This document shows, piece after piece, positions 52,813 through 62,324 of a DNA stretch of 64,000 nucleotides. Origin of the DNA: Podospora pseudocomata. Its lineage: Eukaryota; Ascomycota; Sordariomycetes; Sordariales; Podosporaceae. Under the pieces are notes generated by a model that worked only from the letters and a program-made list of their open reading frames with translations, was not told where the DNA came from and made no database searches. The DNA is taken from assembly GCF_035222375.1 (NCBI RefSeq), contig NC_085887.1, positions 967,501-1,031,500 of the forward strand. The letters are read 5' to 3'. How positions within the stretch are numbered: position 1 is the first letter of the stretch; each line of letters starts with the position of its first letter. The position numbers and the translations under genes are program-made.

Positions 52813-53775
52813 ATGGCATCCAAGACATACACCCTCAACAACGGCGTCAAAATCCCTGCAGTCGGCTTCGGCACCTTTGCCAACGAGGGAGCCAAGGGAG
52901 AAACCTACAGAGCCGTCACCAAGGCCCTTGAGGTGGGCTATCGACATCTCGACTGCGCGTGGTTCTACCTCAACGAAGACGAGGTTGGTGATGCAATCCA
53001 AGACTTCCTCGCCAAGAACCCTAGCGTAACGCGCAAGGACATTTTCATCTGCACCAAGGTCTGGAACCACCTCCACGAGCCCGAGGACGTCAAATGGAGC
53101 TTCCAAAACTCGTGCGAGAAGCTCAAGGTGGACTACATTGATCTCTTCCTCGTGCACTGGCCCATCGCCGCCGAGAAGAACCCAGATCACACCGTTAAGA
53201 TCGGGCCAGATGGGAAATATGTCATCAACAAAGAGCTGACCGAGAACCCGGAGCCAACCTGGCGGGCGATGGAGGAGCTGGCCGACAGTGGCAAGGCGAG
53301 AGCCATTGGTGTGTCCAACTGGACGATTCCACGTCTTGAGCAGCTTCTCAAGCTTGCGCGCATCAAGCCGGCTGTCAACCAGATCGAGATTCACCCCTTC
53401 CTCCCCAACACGGAGCTCATCGAGTTCTGCTTCAAGAACGATATCTTGCCAGCGGCCTATTCACCGCTCGGCTCGCAGAACCAGGTGCCATCAACAGGAG
53501 AGACTGTCAGAGAGAACGCGGCTCTCAATGCGGTGGCAAAGCACAGCGGGCACAACCTCGCGCAGGTGTTACTTGCTTGGGGTCTTCGTAGGGGCTACAT
53601 TGTGCTGCCCAAGAGTTCCACGCCGAGCCGCATCGAGAGCAACTTTCAGATTCCCGAGCTGACCGACAAGGAGTTCAATGCTATTGAGGATGTTGCGAGG
53701 GGACGGCATGTGCGGTTTGTGAATATGAAGGACACGTTTGGGTATGACCTGTGGCCTGGCGAGAAGGAGCAATGA
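52813..53775 (+). CDS. Aldo-keto reductase
   Basis: Single exon, 320 residues from the ATG at 52813 (context accATGG; an in-frame ATG 45 bases upstream is the alternative). The AKR barrel has the catalytic tetrad: Asp47 and Tyr52 (HLDCAWFY), Lys82 (CTKVWN) and His115 (LVHWP). It also has GVSNWTIPRLEQL, NQIEIHPFLP and the cofactor region LPKSSTPSRIESN, which by family knowledge binds NADP(H). It probably reduces small aldehydes or sugars in the cytosol, in the xylose reductase/glycerol dehydrogenase-like branch. Confidence 0.92.
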   Translation: MASKTYTLNNGVKIPAVGFGTFANEGAKGETYRAVTKALEVGYRHLDCAWFYLNEDEVGDAIQDFLAKNPSVTRKDIFICTKVWNHLHEPEDVKWSFQNSCEKLKVDYIDLFLVHWPIAAEKNPDHTVKIGPDGKYVINKELTENPEPTWRAMEELADSGKARAIGVSNWTIPRLEQLLKLARIKPAVNQIEIHPFLPNTELIEFCFKNDILPAAYSPLGSQNQVPSTGETVRENAALNAVAKHSGHNLAQVLLAWGLRRGYIVLPKSSTPSRIESNFQIPELTDKEFNAIEDVARGRHVRFVNMKDTFGYDLWPGEKEQ

Positions 53776-54031
53776 TTGAAGCTGAGTATTTACGGTAGAT
53801 ACCTGGGAAGTTGAGGTTGGATTGTGGAAAGCGAATTGATTTTTTTTGGACCAAGAACTCAGGACCAAGACCATGTGCGGGGCCGAGGTCCCTTAAGGGG
53901 TCTAGCGGTCCCTCAGCCTCCACGCACTAAAGAAGGTAGTTCTGTCAACATCGTGCTGCCTCTCGCTCCTTTCACTTTGTCAACTGCATCTTCCTCTCTT
54001 CTGCTTTCTCTCCAGCACTCACTCAACAAAC

Positions 54032-54871
54032 ATGCATTCCAGCACGGCAATCCTGCGCCTGTTGGCAGTCGCATCCGCCATTACTGGGGTAACATCTTCC
54101 CCTACCCCGGAAGACACTTCGCAAGACACGGATCTGTGGTACATCAACTACCACAACGATGGATGGTATTGCGTACGGCCTGATCGGTCCCGTATAGATT
54201 CTGGCACAGACTGGAACCCACCCTTTGGTTCGTCTGCTTCACCGTGAACCTAGAGATACTTATTACTCACACTTTCGTCTGCAGGAAACACCCTATGCCT
54301 TGACCAAGTTCGCACTTGCCAGGCCTTCTGCAGCACCAGAGGCGGTACCAGGGCCGGCGAGAACGTGTGTATATCCGATAACGAGGGCGAGGACGACCCG
54401 TCGCGGTCGATTAATTACTGCACTACGTGTAAATGCCAGGAAGACGCGGGTCCAAATCCCGTTGCTGAATATTCCGGCTCTCTTGCTCAGTACATGTGTC
54501 GTCGACTTGGGTTCCCCGACGACGTTTGCAATACCAAGGTTGCCACCACCGCTTCTGGCTTCATTGCGAGCCCCATTACCTCCTCTTCAGTTGCATCCGC
54601 CACCGCCAGGCTGCCGAATGGAAGTCTCGAGGTCAGGCCTCTTCAAATCATCTCCGAGGTTGCCACATCAGCTGGGACCTCAAGCACGGCATCAAGCATG
54701 CCAGAATCAACTTTGGAGAGTCCAACCACCTCCCTTACCCCTCGGCCTGCGTCAACCGTGGACCAAGCAAGTCAACCGTCGCCCACTGAGGAACCAGTGT
54801 TTGATTCTGGAGCGATGAAAACAGCAGCTGGTGTCGTTGGCGTTATTGTGGCGGCGGCAGTAGTGATTTAA
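54032..54871 (+). CDS. Cys-patterned secreted GPI protein, array copy 1
   Basis: Exons 54032-54227 and 54285-54871 (57 nt intron, phase 1 in a Gly codon) encode 260 residues. A signal peptide (MHSSTAILRLLAVASAITGV) is followed by DGWYCVRP. Exon 2 opens GNTLC and has the pattern C-x6-C-x3-C-x12-C-x16-C-x2-C-x-C-x20-C-x9-C. A Ser/Thr/Pro stalk leads to a C-terminus FDSGAMKTAAGVVGVIVAAA typical of a GPI attachment signal. It is predicted to sit on the plasma membrane or wall. It shares signal, Cys pattern, intron position and the DSGA-K tail with the genes at 55270, 57623 and 58774. I know no named family; the Cys pattern is not an 8-Cys CFEM domain as I know it. Confidence 0.85.
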
Positions 54872-55269
54872 CTCGTCAGGGCAACTGCCGTTGTTCTTTT
54901 CACCATACATTCTCAAATACAAGATCTTTTGCCCACAGCTGATGCAATTTTGGCATCTCGGTTCTCGTCGCGAGAATTGCCACGCCGTGTCAACGCCAAG
55001 TTTGAGGCTCGACCGCTACATCACGATGATTCGTCGCTCGACGAGGCTATCCCCTGACGTCCCGCGCACAAGGCCTCTGCTGCGGAGCCAACGCGCCAAA
55101 GATCCATTCTTTGGGCTGTAAGGGTGGGGATCCGATTCGATAGCTTCTTCTTAGCTATCGAATGAGTCCCCCACGATTGTCACCGCAGAAACCTATATTT
55201 TTGGCGTCTTGCGCTCTCTTCTTTGAACCCCTTTTCGTCTCAGCACCATCGCTGTTCCGCCACATCAAG
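54872..55269. promoter_or_regulatory. Spacer/promoter between array copies 1 and 2
   Basis: 398 bases without a gene. A small inverted repeat 'ttcgatagcttc..tagctatcgaat' lies at 55136-55162 (CGATAGC/GCTATCG). Confidence 0.45.
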
Positions 55270-56193
55270 ATGCATTTCCCATCTGTCGCCGGCCTCGTGG
55301 CCGCCGTGTACGGGATTACCGGAGTACTTTCGGCCACTACATCGTTGAAACCTTTCGACTGGGATTTTTATGAGGCGGAGGGATGGACGTGTCTGACGCC
55401 CCCCAAGCGGTCTCAACCTGGGAGAGGCAGCATGAGCTTTGGTATGTTTGCCTTGTGTCTTGGTAACCTTGGCAGTCGTTAACAAGTGCACCCGTCAGGC
55501 AACAACGTCTGCCCCAACCAGGTCTCAACATGCCAAGCATATTGCAGCACAAGAGGCGGCTCGGTAGACTGGAGAAACGGGTGTTTCTCCAACAATGATG
55601 GCTACGATAGCCCGTTTGAGTGGATCACCTACTGCTTCATCTGCAGGTGCAAGGACGACAAGGACACCATGCCTGACCTGACGGTATATTATGGTTCGAT
55701 CGAGCGCTACGTTTGCGAGCGGCAGGAGCAGAATTGCTATTATGCCTACGGCCAATACGCGCAAAGCCCTCCCGAGGGGAAGTGCAAGATTTGTCCAGAG
55801 GGGGAGTATGTCTCGATGGCTCCTGGTGTTTCCACCAGACCGATTACTTCGCTGTCTTTTGCTACTGCGACTCGTGGAGTCGCGCCGGAGGACGCTACAT
55901 CGACCACCACAACTACGATCTCGACATCCACATCTACGCCCTCGACATCCACATCTACGCCCTCGATAAACACCCTTGTGGTCACGGGGGCTGGGGATGA
56001 TTTGTGGAAAGCTCTTGACCCTGAGGGTTTTGTAGAGGCGGAGGAGACTTCGACAACGCGTGGCGCGGGGCCTCAACCGACGGCTCTATCTACAGATGGC
56101 CTAGATATAGAAGTTGTGGTCAAGGACTCCGGCGCCGTGAAGCAGGCGGCTGGTGTGGGAGTGGCGGTTTTAGCGGCGGTGATGGCACTCTGA
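55270..56193 (+). CDS. Cys-patterned secreted GPI protein, array copy 2
   Basis: Exons 55270-55441 and 55499-56193 (57 nt intron, same phase-1 Gly position) encode 288 residues. A signal peptide (MHFPSVAGLVAAVYGITGVL) is followed by EGWTCLTP. Exon 2 begins GNNVC with C-x6-C-x3-C-x12-C-x16-C-x2-C-x-C-x21-C-x6-C, then two extra CxxC-like Cys (CKICPEG). The stalk carries a direct repeat encoding TSTSTPS twice (55919-55970). The tail DSGAVKQAAGVGVAVLAAVM is a GPI signal. Its 3' flank holds the pogo insertion. Confidence 0.85.
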
Positions 56194-56436
56194 ACAGATC
56201 TGGGTTGCTATAGTTGTTTGAGAGAGTTTTGTAAGGGATGTCTGATATGTTGGTTGGGCTGAGGCATCGCGTATCGGGGTGATGAGATCCAGCGCATAAG
56301 TTCCCGCTGTGGAGAGAAGGATGTGCTTGACCGAATTCTCCAATCTACTGTGTGGAAGTTTTAGATCTACAATGTGCTTACTATACTAACCTCAGAGAAG
56401 TGTTAGTTATGTTAGCCATACTTATTTTCCGTAGTA

Positions 56437-57366
56437 ACGTACATTATCAGTGAGTGAGGCATATCAGTAAGTGAGGCACCTTCTACTACTCTATTACAAC
56501 TATCCTCAATTGCTAGACCACAACACTAGGAACCGACTATAATTACATCAGAAGCAGCTGAATCTGAGGCTTCTTCAGCCTCCTGGCAAGTGCGCGCATT
56601 ATGGCCAGGCTTGCCGCACACACCACAGCACCGAACCTTTGTACGGACCCCCCCTGCACCACTACCATCCTGCTGCGTTTCTTGCACTCCCTCCGCACCC
56701 ACAGCCTTTTGGTCCAGTAGATCATGTGCATCCTGTATAGCAAGTGATTCTCCGAGCCGTACACGTGTTTTTTTAGCTCTCCGGCGCTTACTTAATGCCT
56801 CATTGGCCTTGCGGAGCGAAGCGTTCTCTGACTGAAGGAGGGCCACCTGGTGCATCACAGCCATTGACTCCCTGGATCACCGTTGCCCATTCGCGGTTGC
56901 CAGGCTGGGCCAGTTTTGCCTTGCTAAGGCCGTCCGAGGTCGTAACTACTATGCCCGCGAAGATAATGCCCATCATAAACCCAGTCTCGTCGAAGTTGTA
57001 AATATCTTCCACACCACTTAATCTCGGTGGAAAAGCTCGCGCAGATAGCTCAATAATATAGTGAACAATAGCCTCCTCTTCTAATTGAGTGAGCTTTTTC
57101 GACTTGGGTGTAGTGTCGCATCGTGCAGGCTTGCCAGCGCGTCGGCGCCCTAGCGTTGCCTGGGAGACTCTATAGGCCTTAGCCGCAGCCCGTATGCTTA
57201 GCTTTTCGTCATTTTGAAGAGCCTGGAGAGCCAAGATTATTTGGCTTTCTTTTGAAGCAGAGGCCATCTTTGATGGTAGAGAAAAGTGGTTGTTGAGTAC
57301 AAAGATGTCGCGTCGCGTCGAAAGTGCCCCACTCACTGATATGCCTCACTCACTGATAACGTACGT
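56437..57366 (-). mobile_element. Non-autonomous pogo/Fot1-type element, copy 2
   Basis: 930 bp flanked by TA duplications (56435-56436, 57367-57368). The ends are near-perfect inverted repeats of about 43 bp. Each holds ATCAGTGAGTGAGGC-type sequence in two tandem units. Inside is a shortened transposase gene on the minus strand. It lies between array copies 2 and 3. Confidence 0.85.
56526..57267 (-). pseudogene. Internally deleted pogo transposase
   Basis: From the ATG at 57267 the frame keeps the N-terminal DNA-binding region that copy 1 lost (AAKAYRVSQATLGRRRAGKP, LEEEAIVHYIIELSARAFPP) and the first Asp (YNFDETGFMMG). Then, near 56865, the DDE core up to the coiled coil is deleted and the frame shifts. 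The remainder (SLRKANEALSKRRRAKK) ends with the zinc knuckle CCGVCGKPGHNARTC. The protein cannot catalyse transposition, but it could still bind ends if expressed. Confidence 0.8.
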
Positions 57367-57368
57367 TA

Positions 57369-57446
57369 CCTGTACCGGACCAAGATTGTCTAGAAGCGCC
57401 TTCGATTAGTATCCCTTTCAGAGGTTCTGGATAGGGGTTCGTCACA
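57369..57446. mobile_element. LTR end fragment, same family as 22051-22440
   Basis: 78 bp aligning with the last part of the LTR-like sequence at 22 kb: the shared run TATCCCTTTCAGAGGTTCTG and the terminal GGGGTTCGTCACA are identical, while the rest has scattered differences. It abuts the pogo element's right end. A fossil fragment. Confidence 0.65.
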
Positions 57447-57622
57447 TTGACGGGGTTGTTTAATCTCTTTTAGTCTGAATGGGCGGAGACATCGCGACGG
57501 CATCCACTCGCTAGTGGTTGGGGGCTCCATGGAAGAGTCGATACAAAAGTCCCTTTCCCGGTCAACGTCAGCCTGCCGAATCTTTCTTTCCACTCCCCTT
57601 GAACAGTACCCTGCTGCCCAAC

Positions 57623-58518
57623 ATGCGTTTCATCACCGCGTCATGCCTCCTGGCCGTTGGGCTTGGAACATCGGGTGTGTTGTCACGCGACTGGGAATGG
57701 GACACCAGAAAGCAGGGATATTGGTGTCTCACGCCAAACATACGAAGAACTGAAAATGGCATTGCATACTACGGTTAGTTCCCTCCGCCTCCATTGATCT
57801 CGTGTAATTGCTAACACACATTTCAGGCAACACCGTCTGCCCGAGCCAAATCAAAACCTGTGAAGCAGTCTGCAGTCCACTGGGCGGTACCATCCCCGGC
57901 CAAAACGTCTGCATCACCGAGAACAACAGACAGGATGATCCGGACAAGCAAATCCCCTACTGCTTCAAGTGCCAGTGCAGGGATGAGAGCTGGCCGAACC
58001 TGAGGCTTTATCCTGGGTCTGTGGCGCGGTTGGAGTGTGAGCGGGAGGCGGAGTGGTGCGCTGTTCAGAGGGAGGCGTTGAAGGATGATCCGGTGTGGGG
58101 AAAGACGAAGTGTGAATGTCCTGCGTTGTTGCCGTTGCCTGTTGTGACGGGGGTGGGTGCCGTTGCGGTGGTGTCTTCCACGCCCTTGACACCCTCGATG
58201 ACAAGTTCGACAATTGTGTCTACGGCCAGGATTGCGACGTCTGAGAGTACGGTGGTGGAAACCTCGAATATGGGGGAGGTGCCTACTGCGGTCACTTCTT
58301 CCGTGTTCATTTCTTTGGTGGACGACATGCAGGGCCGTCCAGTAGTCACCGGCGGACCTCAGCCATCGTCGCACGAGAAAGAGCATCCCAATTCGGAGGA
58401 GGCGATTTCCGGTGCAGCTCAGCCTACGGCTGTAGAGGAGGAAATCGTTGGTTCAGGGGCTGGGAAAGGGGCAGCTGGGGTTTTGGGAGCATTGTTGGCG
58501 GTGATGATGGTGGTTTGA
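57623..58518 (+). CDS. Cys-patterned secreted GPI protein, array copy 3
   Basis: Exons 57623-57773 and 57827-58518 (53 nt intron, same phase-1 Gly position) encode 280 residues. A signal peptide (MRFITASCLLAVGLGTSGVL) is followed by QGYWCLTP. Exon 2 begins GNTVC with C-x6-C-x3-C-x12-C-x16-C-x2-C-x-C-x19-C-x6-C, plus KCEC further on. A Ser/Thr/Val stalk and the tail VGSGAGKGAAGVLGALLAVM give a GPI signal. Its promoter now contains the LTR fragment and pogo element (insertion end about 255 bp upstream). Confidence 0.85.
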
Positions 58519-58773
58519 GACGACAATGAATAGTAAACCAAGTCCATCCATTTGTATATCCAGACGGAACCGCGTGCAAAAGTTTCAGGCCCAAGAGCTC
58601 AGCCTCCCCAGCTCACTCTACTGCTTCTTGCCTGGTGGAGAGTCGCGGCGAAGTATCGTACGAATGTGGAGCTACCTGGTAGTCGGCATTCTTGTTTCAG
58701 CTCCCATCCACGTCAGCTTTTTGTCCCGTCTTCGCTCTCCCAAAACCACCTCTAACTCAAGCCCAGTTCCTCG

Positions 58774-59447
58774 ATGTATCTCCCTCCCATCACAACCCTC
58801 CTAGCCATCACGCTCGGAGCCATCGGGGTATGCTCCCCAAACGACACCTGGTGGACCACGGCAACACGCGACCAAGAAATGAATTCTTCAATTATTTCCC
58901 CCCGCCCTACCCGTGAAGGTATAGGGTACTTTGGTTTGTTCTTTGTCACTCCCATACCCAAGGTACTTACCTCAAATGGTATAACAATCTTTGGGAAACG
59001 CCGTCTGCCGCAGTCAAATCAGCATCTGCGAGAGATATTGCCGCACCAGAGGTGGTGTTTTACCCGGGGAGAATGCCTGCAAGAGATATGATGCGTTGAA
59101 TTCGGGGACGGCTGAGGAGGCGGGGATATGGGAGGACGATCCGGAGGAGTCTGTGGCGTATTGTTGGGAATACAGCTGTGTGGAGGGGGCGTGGCCGAGA
59201 TTCGTGAGGTGTTCGGGGTCGGTGGAGAGATATAATTGTCTGAGGCAGGCGGAAATTTGTCGGTATGGGCGGGCGTTCAATGGGGAGGAGGATTTGTCTG
59301 GATGTGGTTATAGTGAGGAGGAGGAGATTGATGATGGGTTAGACTCGGAGGGGAGTGGTGAGGTCGGTCAGGATGTTGATTCAGGGGGTGTAAAATGGGG
59401 AGCTGGGACTTTGGGGGTTGTCGTTGGTGGTGGTGATGGCGGTGTGA
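58774..59447 (+). pseudogene. Decaying array copy 4
   Basis: The start is normal (MYLPPITTLLAITLGAIGVC), and exon 1 can end at 58933 with the same phase. The expected acceptor just before the GNAVC codons (about 58994) reads GG, not AG. The exon 1 Cys in the WxC motif is lost (TWWTTATRD). The CxxCxC unit is changed to YCWEYSCVEG, and an insertion lengthens the x16 loop. In the tail DSGGVKWGAGTLG one extra G in the G5 run at about 59413 throws the frame, so the GPI tail (LSLVVVMAV and stop at 59445-59447 in the other frame) is read through to 59590. It is homologous to copies 1-3 but very probably non-functional. Confidence 0.75.
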
Positions 59448-60101
59448 ATGTAGGTTTTGGCTCAGCGAAGAAGTCATCATGTACGTCGTCCATTGATCTT
59501 CAGAAAAGATTGACATTCTCCTTGCCAAGCTTCTGCAACACGGCACGGGGATACGACGGCACCAGCTACCGCCGTGCCGGGACCGGATGATTCCCCCCCT
59601 AAAGCGCCGTGGATCTCCGTGGATCGCCGTGGCGTGAAGAATGCTTGTCGCTCGGTACGTTACAGCATCCGGAAAGCGAGTGCATCCGACAATGCTCCAT
59701 TTGAACTGCCCTTCGCCATTCCAGTCTTAGCTTTGACTCGGAACCGTCACCGCTGCACATCTCGGACTCTTGTGCGACCATTCCTTCGCACTGGCGTATC
59801 AGAGCTTTGGCGTATTCAGAACGACGGAAGGGCAGAATTCAGGCAGACACCATGGCGTTCAGTTTATCGTGGTTGGCAAGCACGACACATGTCGGCGTAA
59901 CCATGGCGCCGACAACACCCACGGAGCTGTCCTCTGCAACTTGTGAGTCCGCAGGAGTAAGACTGCTGGCGTACGATTCGGGACAAATAAATAGGTCCAT
60001 TGTGTACCCATTGTATCTCAAGGACTTCATACCTTCAAACACGATATCGCGATATTCCACCCACTCCAAGACACACTAAGGTATCCCCGACAACCGTGAA
60101 A
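59448..60101. other. Spacer after the array, promoter of the reductase
   Basis: No supported gene. The read-through of copy 4 covers the first 140 bases. Nothing resembling a fifth copy was seen. Confidence 0.5.
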
Positions 60102-61322
60102 ATGGTCAAGATTGCCGTTGCCGCTCCGGGCCGTAAGTCACAGGCCACCACATCTCGCAGCTTGCAAAGCTAACCACATTCATTATTGCAGAGGTCGCTC
60201 GTGAGATCATCGAAGTTCTTGTCGCTACTGGGAAGCATGAAGTGATCACGCTTGCTCGCCGGGTAAGTCAACCCAAAAGTAGCAGACGCAATCTCTGGCC
60301 CAAGATCTGACTCCAGATAGGAACTTGCCCCAGAGGAAATTGTCGAGGGCACAACCCCACTCAAGGTCGACTTTCACAACCAAGCTGAGCTGGAGAAGGT
60401 CCTTCAGGGCGTCCATACTGTTCTCTCGTTTGTGGTTGTTCAGAATGACCCCGATGGCATCGCTCAAAAGACTCTCATCGACGCCGCCATCGCAGCCGGA
60501 GCCAAGCGCTTCGCTCCGAGCGAGTGGTTTATGTAGGTTCATCTTCGTAGGCCTCAGCCCGACAACATGACACTGACACAGCTAGTGCTCGCTACACTCA
60601 TCTCCAGTGGGCCGCCAGCAAGGTGGCCATCCGCGACTATCTCGGAGAAAAGAACAAGGACGGCAAAGTCATCGAGTACTGTCTGTTCCAGCCTGGCATA
60701 TTCACTGACTACCACGCCAACGAGAACATCAACAAGCATCTCAAGACGAACGACTTCCTCCCCATTGACTTTGCAAACCACAAGTTGCTCGCTCCCGGGA
60801 GTCTCAAACCCCGCTTGACGGCCACCACAGTCCGGGATGTCGCCAACATCGTCGCAAAGGCAATCGAATACGAAGGCGAGTGGCCAAAGATTGGAGGCAT
60901 CGCGGGTGAAACACTTACGCTCGCCGAGGAGCTAGCGATTGGGGAGAAGATAAGAGGTTTGTTGACTTCCCAACCTGAATCTTTTGGCGTCCTACCTACT
61001 ACGTCTTGGCTCGTCACATGGCAGTACTCTAATCCAATAACACAACACAGGCAAGAAATTCGAAGTTGAGTTGCTGGATGTTGATAGCCTCAGAAAAGGA
61101 GAATGGAACGGTTCGTGGGTCAAACCACTTGAGCACCCCTCGATTCAACACCTTGACGAGGAGACGCGGGCGGCCTTCTCCAAGGCGGCGTTTTCGGGTT
61201 TTCTGCTTGCGTTGGTGGACGACGAGTTGGTGGTATCGGATGAGTGGAACCGCATCTTCCCCGACTACAAGTTTACAGGGGTCGAGGAATTCGTCTCGAA
61301 GTTTTGGGCCGGGAAGCCGTAG
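60102..61322 (+). CDS. NmrA-like / isoflavone-reductase-type NAD(P)-binding protein
   Basis: Five exons (60102-60132, 60192-60262, 60321-60532, 60586-60956, 61051-61322) encode 318 residues in one frame. A Rossmann start (MVKIAVAAPGQVAREIIEVL) is followed by VHTVLSFVVVQNDPDG, AGAKRFAPSEWF, CLFQPGIFTDYHAN and RDVANIVAKAIEYEGEWPKI. The glycine-rich loop is unusual: APGQVAREI replaces the common GxxGxxG form, so cofactor use is not assured. Family members are redox sensors or reductases of secondary metabolites. The 31-base first exon is easily missed. Confidence 0.85.
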
Positions 61323-62324
61323 GTAGTGCAAGGTAGTGTTGCCGCAATTTGGTTGACCGAATGTCGGGTGGCAAGCGGCATGCATGTGCTCACACGAGCA
61401 GCAGGTGGCCGGCACGCCGGTTGGAGGATTGGGAGGGGTTAACGAAAGATGGAAGCTGGAGAGGCTTGCGAGTTCTTGGGAGTCTTGGACTGTTGGAGAA
61501 AGTTGGAGAGATATGGAAGCTGGATGGGCCATGGAAGGGGCTTGGCTGTTGATAGGTGCATGGCTTGCATGGCTTCTCATCTTCTGGAAATAACCGTCCT
61601 TCATGCTCTCACTGGCTCCTTCATCCCATCTCCTCTGTGAATATCGATATCTCCCCCACTGTTAGAAGCATGGAATATAAGGCGCCGAGAAATGCCGAGA
61701 CCGGTGCTACGCCGCACCAACCCGGAGAACCCTCTTGGCCAACCCCACCACACTTGCCCGGGAATGGAACCTCCAACGGTTCCCCCACAAATTCTTTGGA
61801 CCTTGTGCCTGGATCTGTGGAGCCCGGCTGTCGGGAAAGGAAGTTGACAAGACCAAGCCTTGTCGGCAAGATACCACCCTAGACCCGAACAGTCAAGGAT
61901 CAGCCGTTGAAACCTGCCTCTTCTGGCAGTTCACCAGAGGAGCAGATGGCTGACGTGATTAGCTAGCACGATAACCGGGCCAAGATTCCCCTTCACGACG
62001 ACTCTACCAACGACGACCTGCCCGCATGCATGGGTTGCAGTATTGGGAGGGCGATGGACCGTGATGGACAGTAGGAAGAGCAGGAGCGGGAGGGGAAGCA
62101 ACTCCAAAGGCGACGCTGACATTGACATGGTACTCCAAGAATAGCACCCACGGTCTCCGTTGATCGACAATTATAAATACCGACGGGCCCTCACCCTCGC
62201 CGTCAAGACAAAGAGAGAGAGGTCAGTCAGACTCGGGACATCCTCTCCTCTGATCTCCTTCTTCCACCACCACTTCTTCTTCTTCATCCATCCACCCTCA
62301 AGCCAACCACGTCCAACCGCCAAC
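61323..62324. promoter_or_regulatory. Intergenic and promoter of choice-of-anchor B gene
   Basis: No gene supported. TATAAAT at 62172-62178 and a long CT-rich leader (62225-62320) before a start in context caacATGa suggest a strong promoter. Confidence 0.55.
62172..62178 (+). promoter_or_regulatory. TATA box
   Basis: TATAAAT about 150 bp before the start codon, followed by a pyrimidine-rich leader. Confidence 0.5.

Noticed and set aside
54032-58518. Interpretation of the array as CFEM-domain proteins
   Set aside because: CFEM has eight cysteines with a different spacing. The C-x6-C-x3-C-x12-C-x16-C-x2-C-x-C pattern seen here does not fit it.
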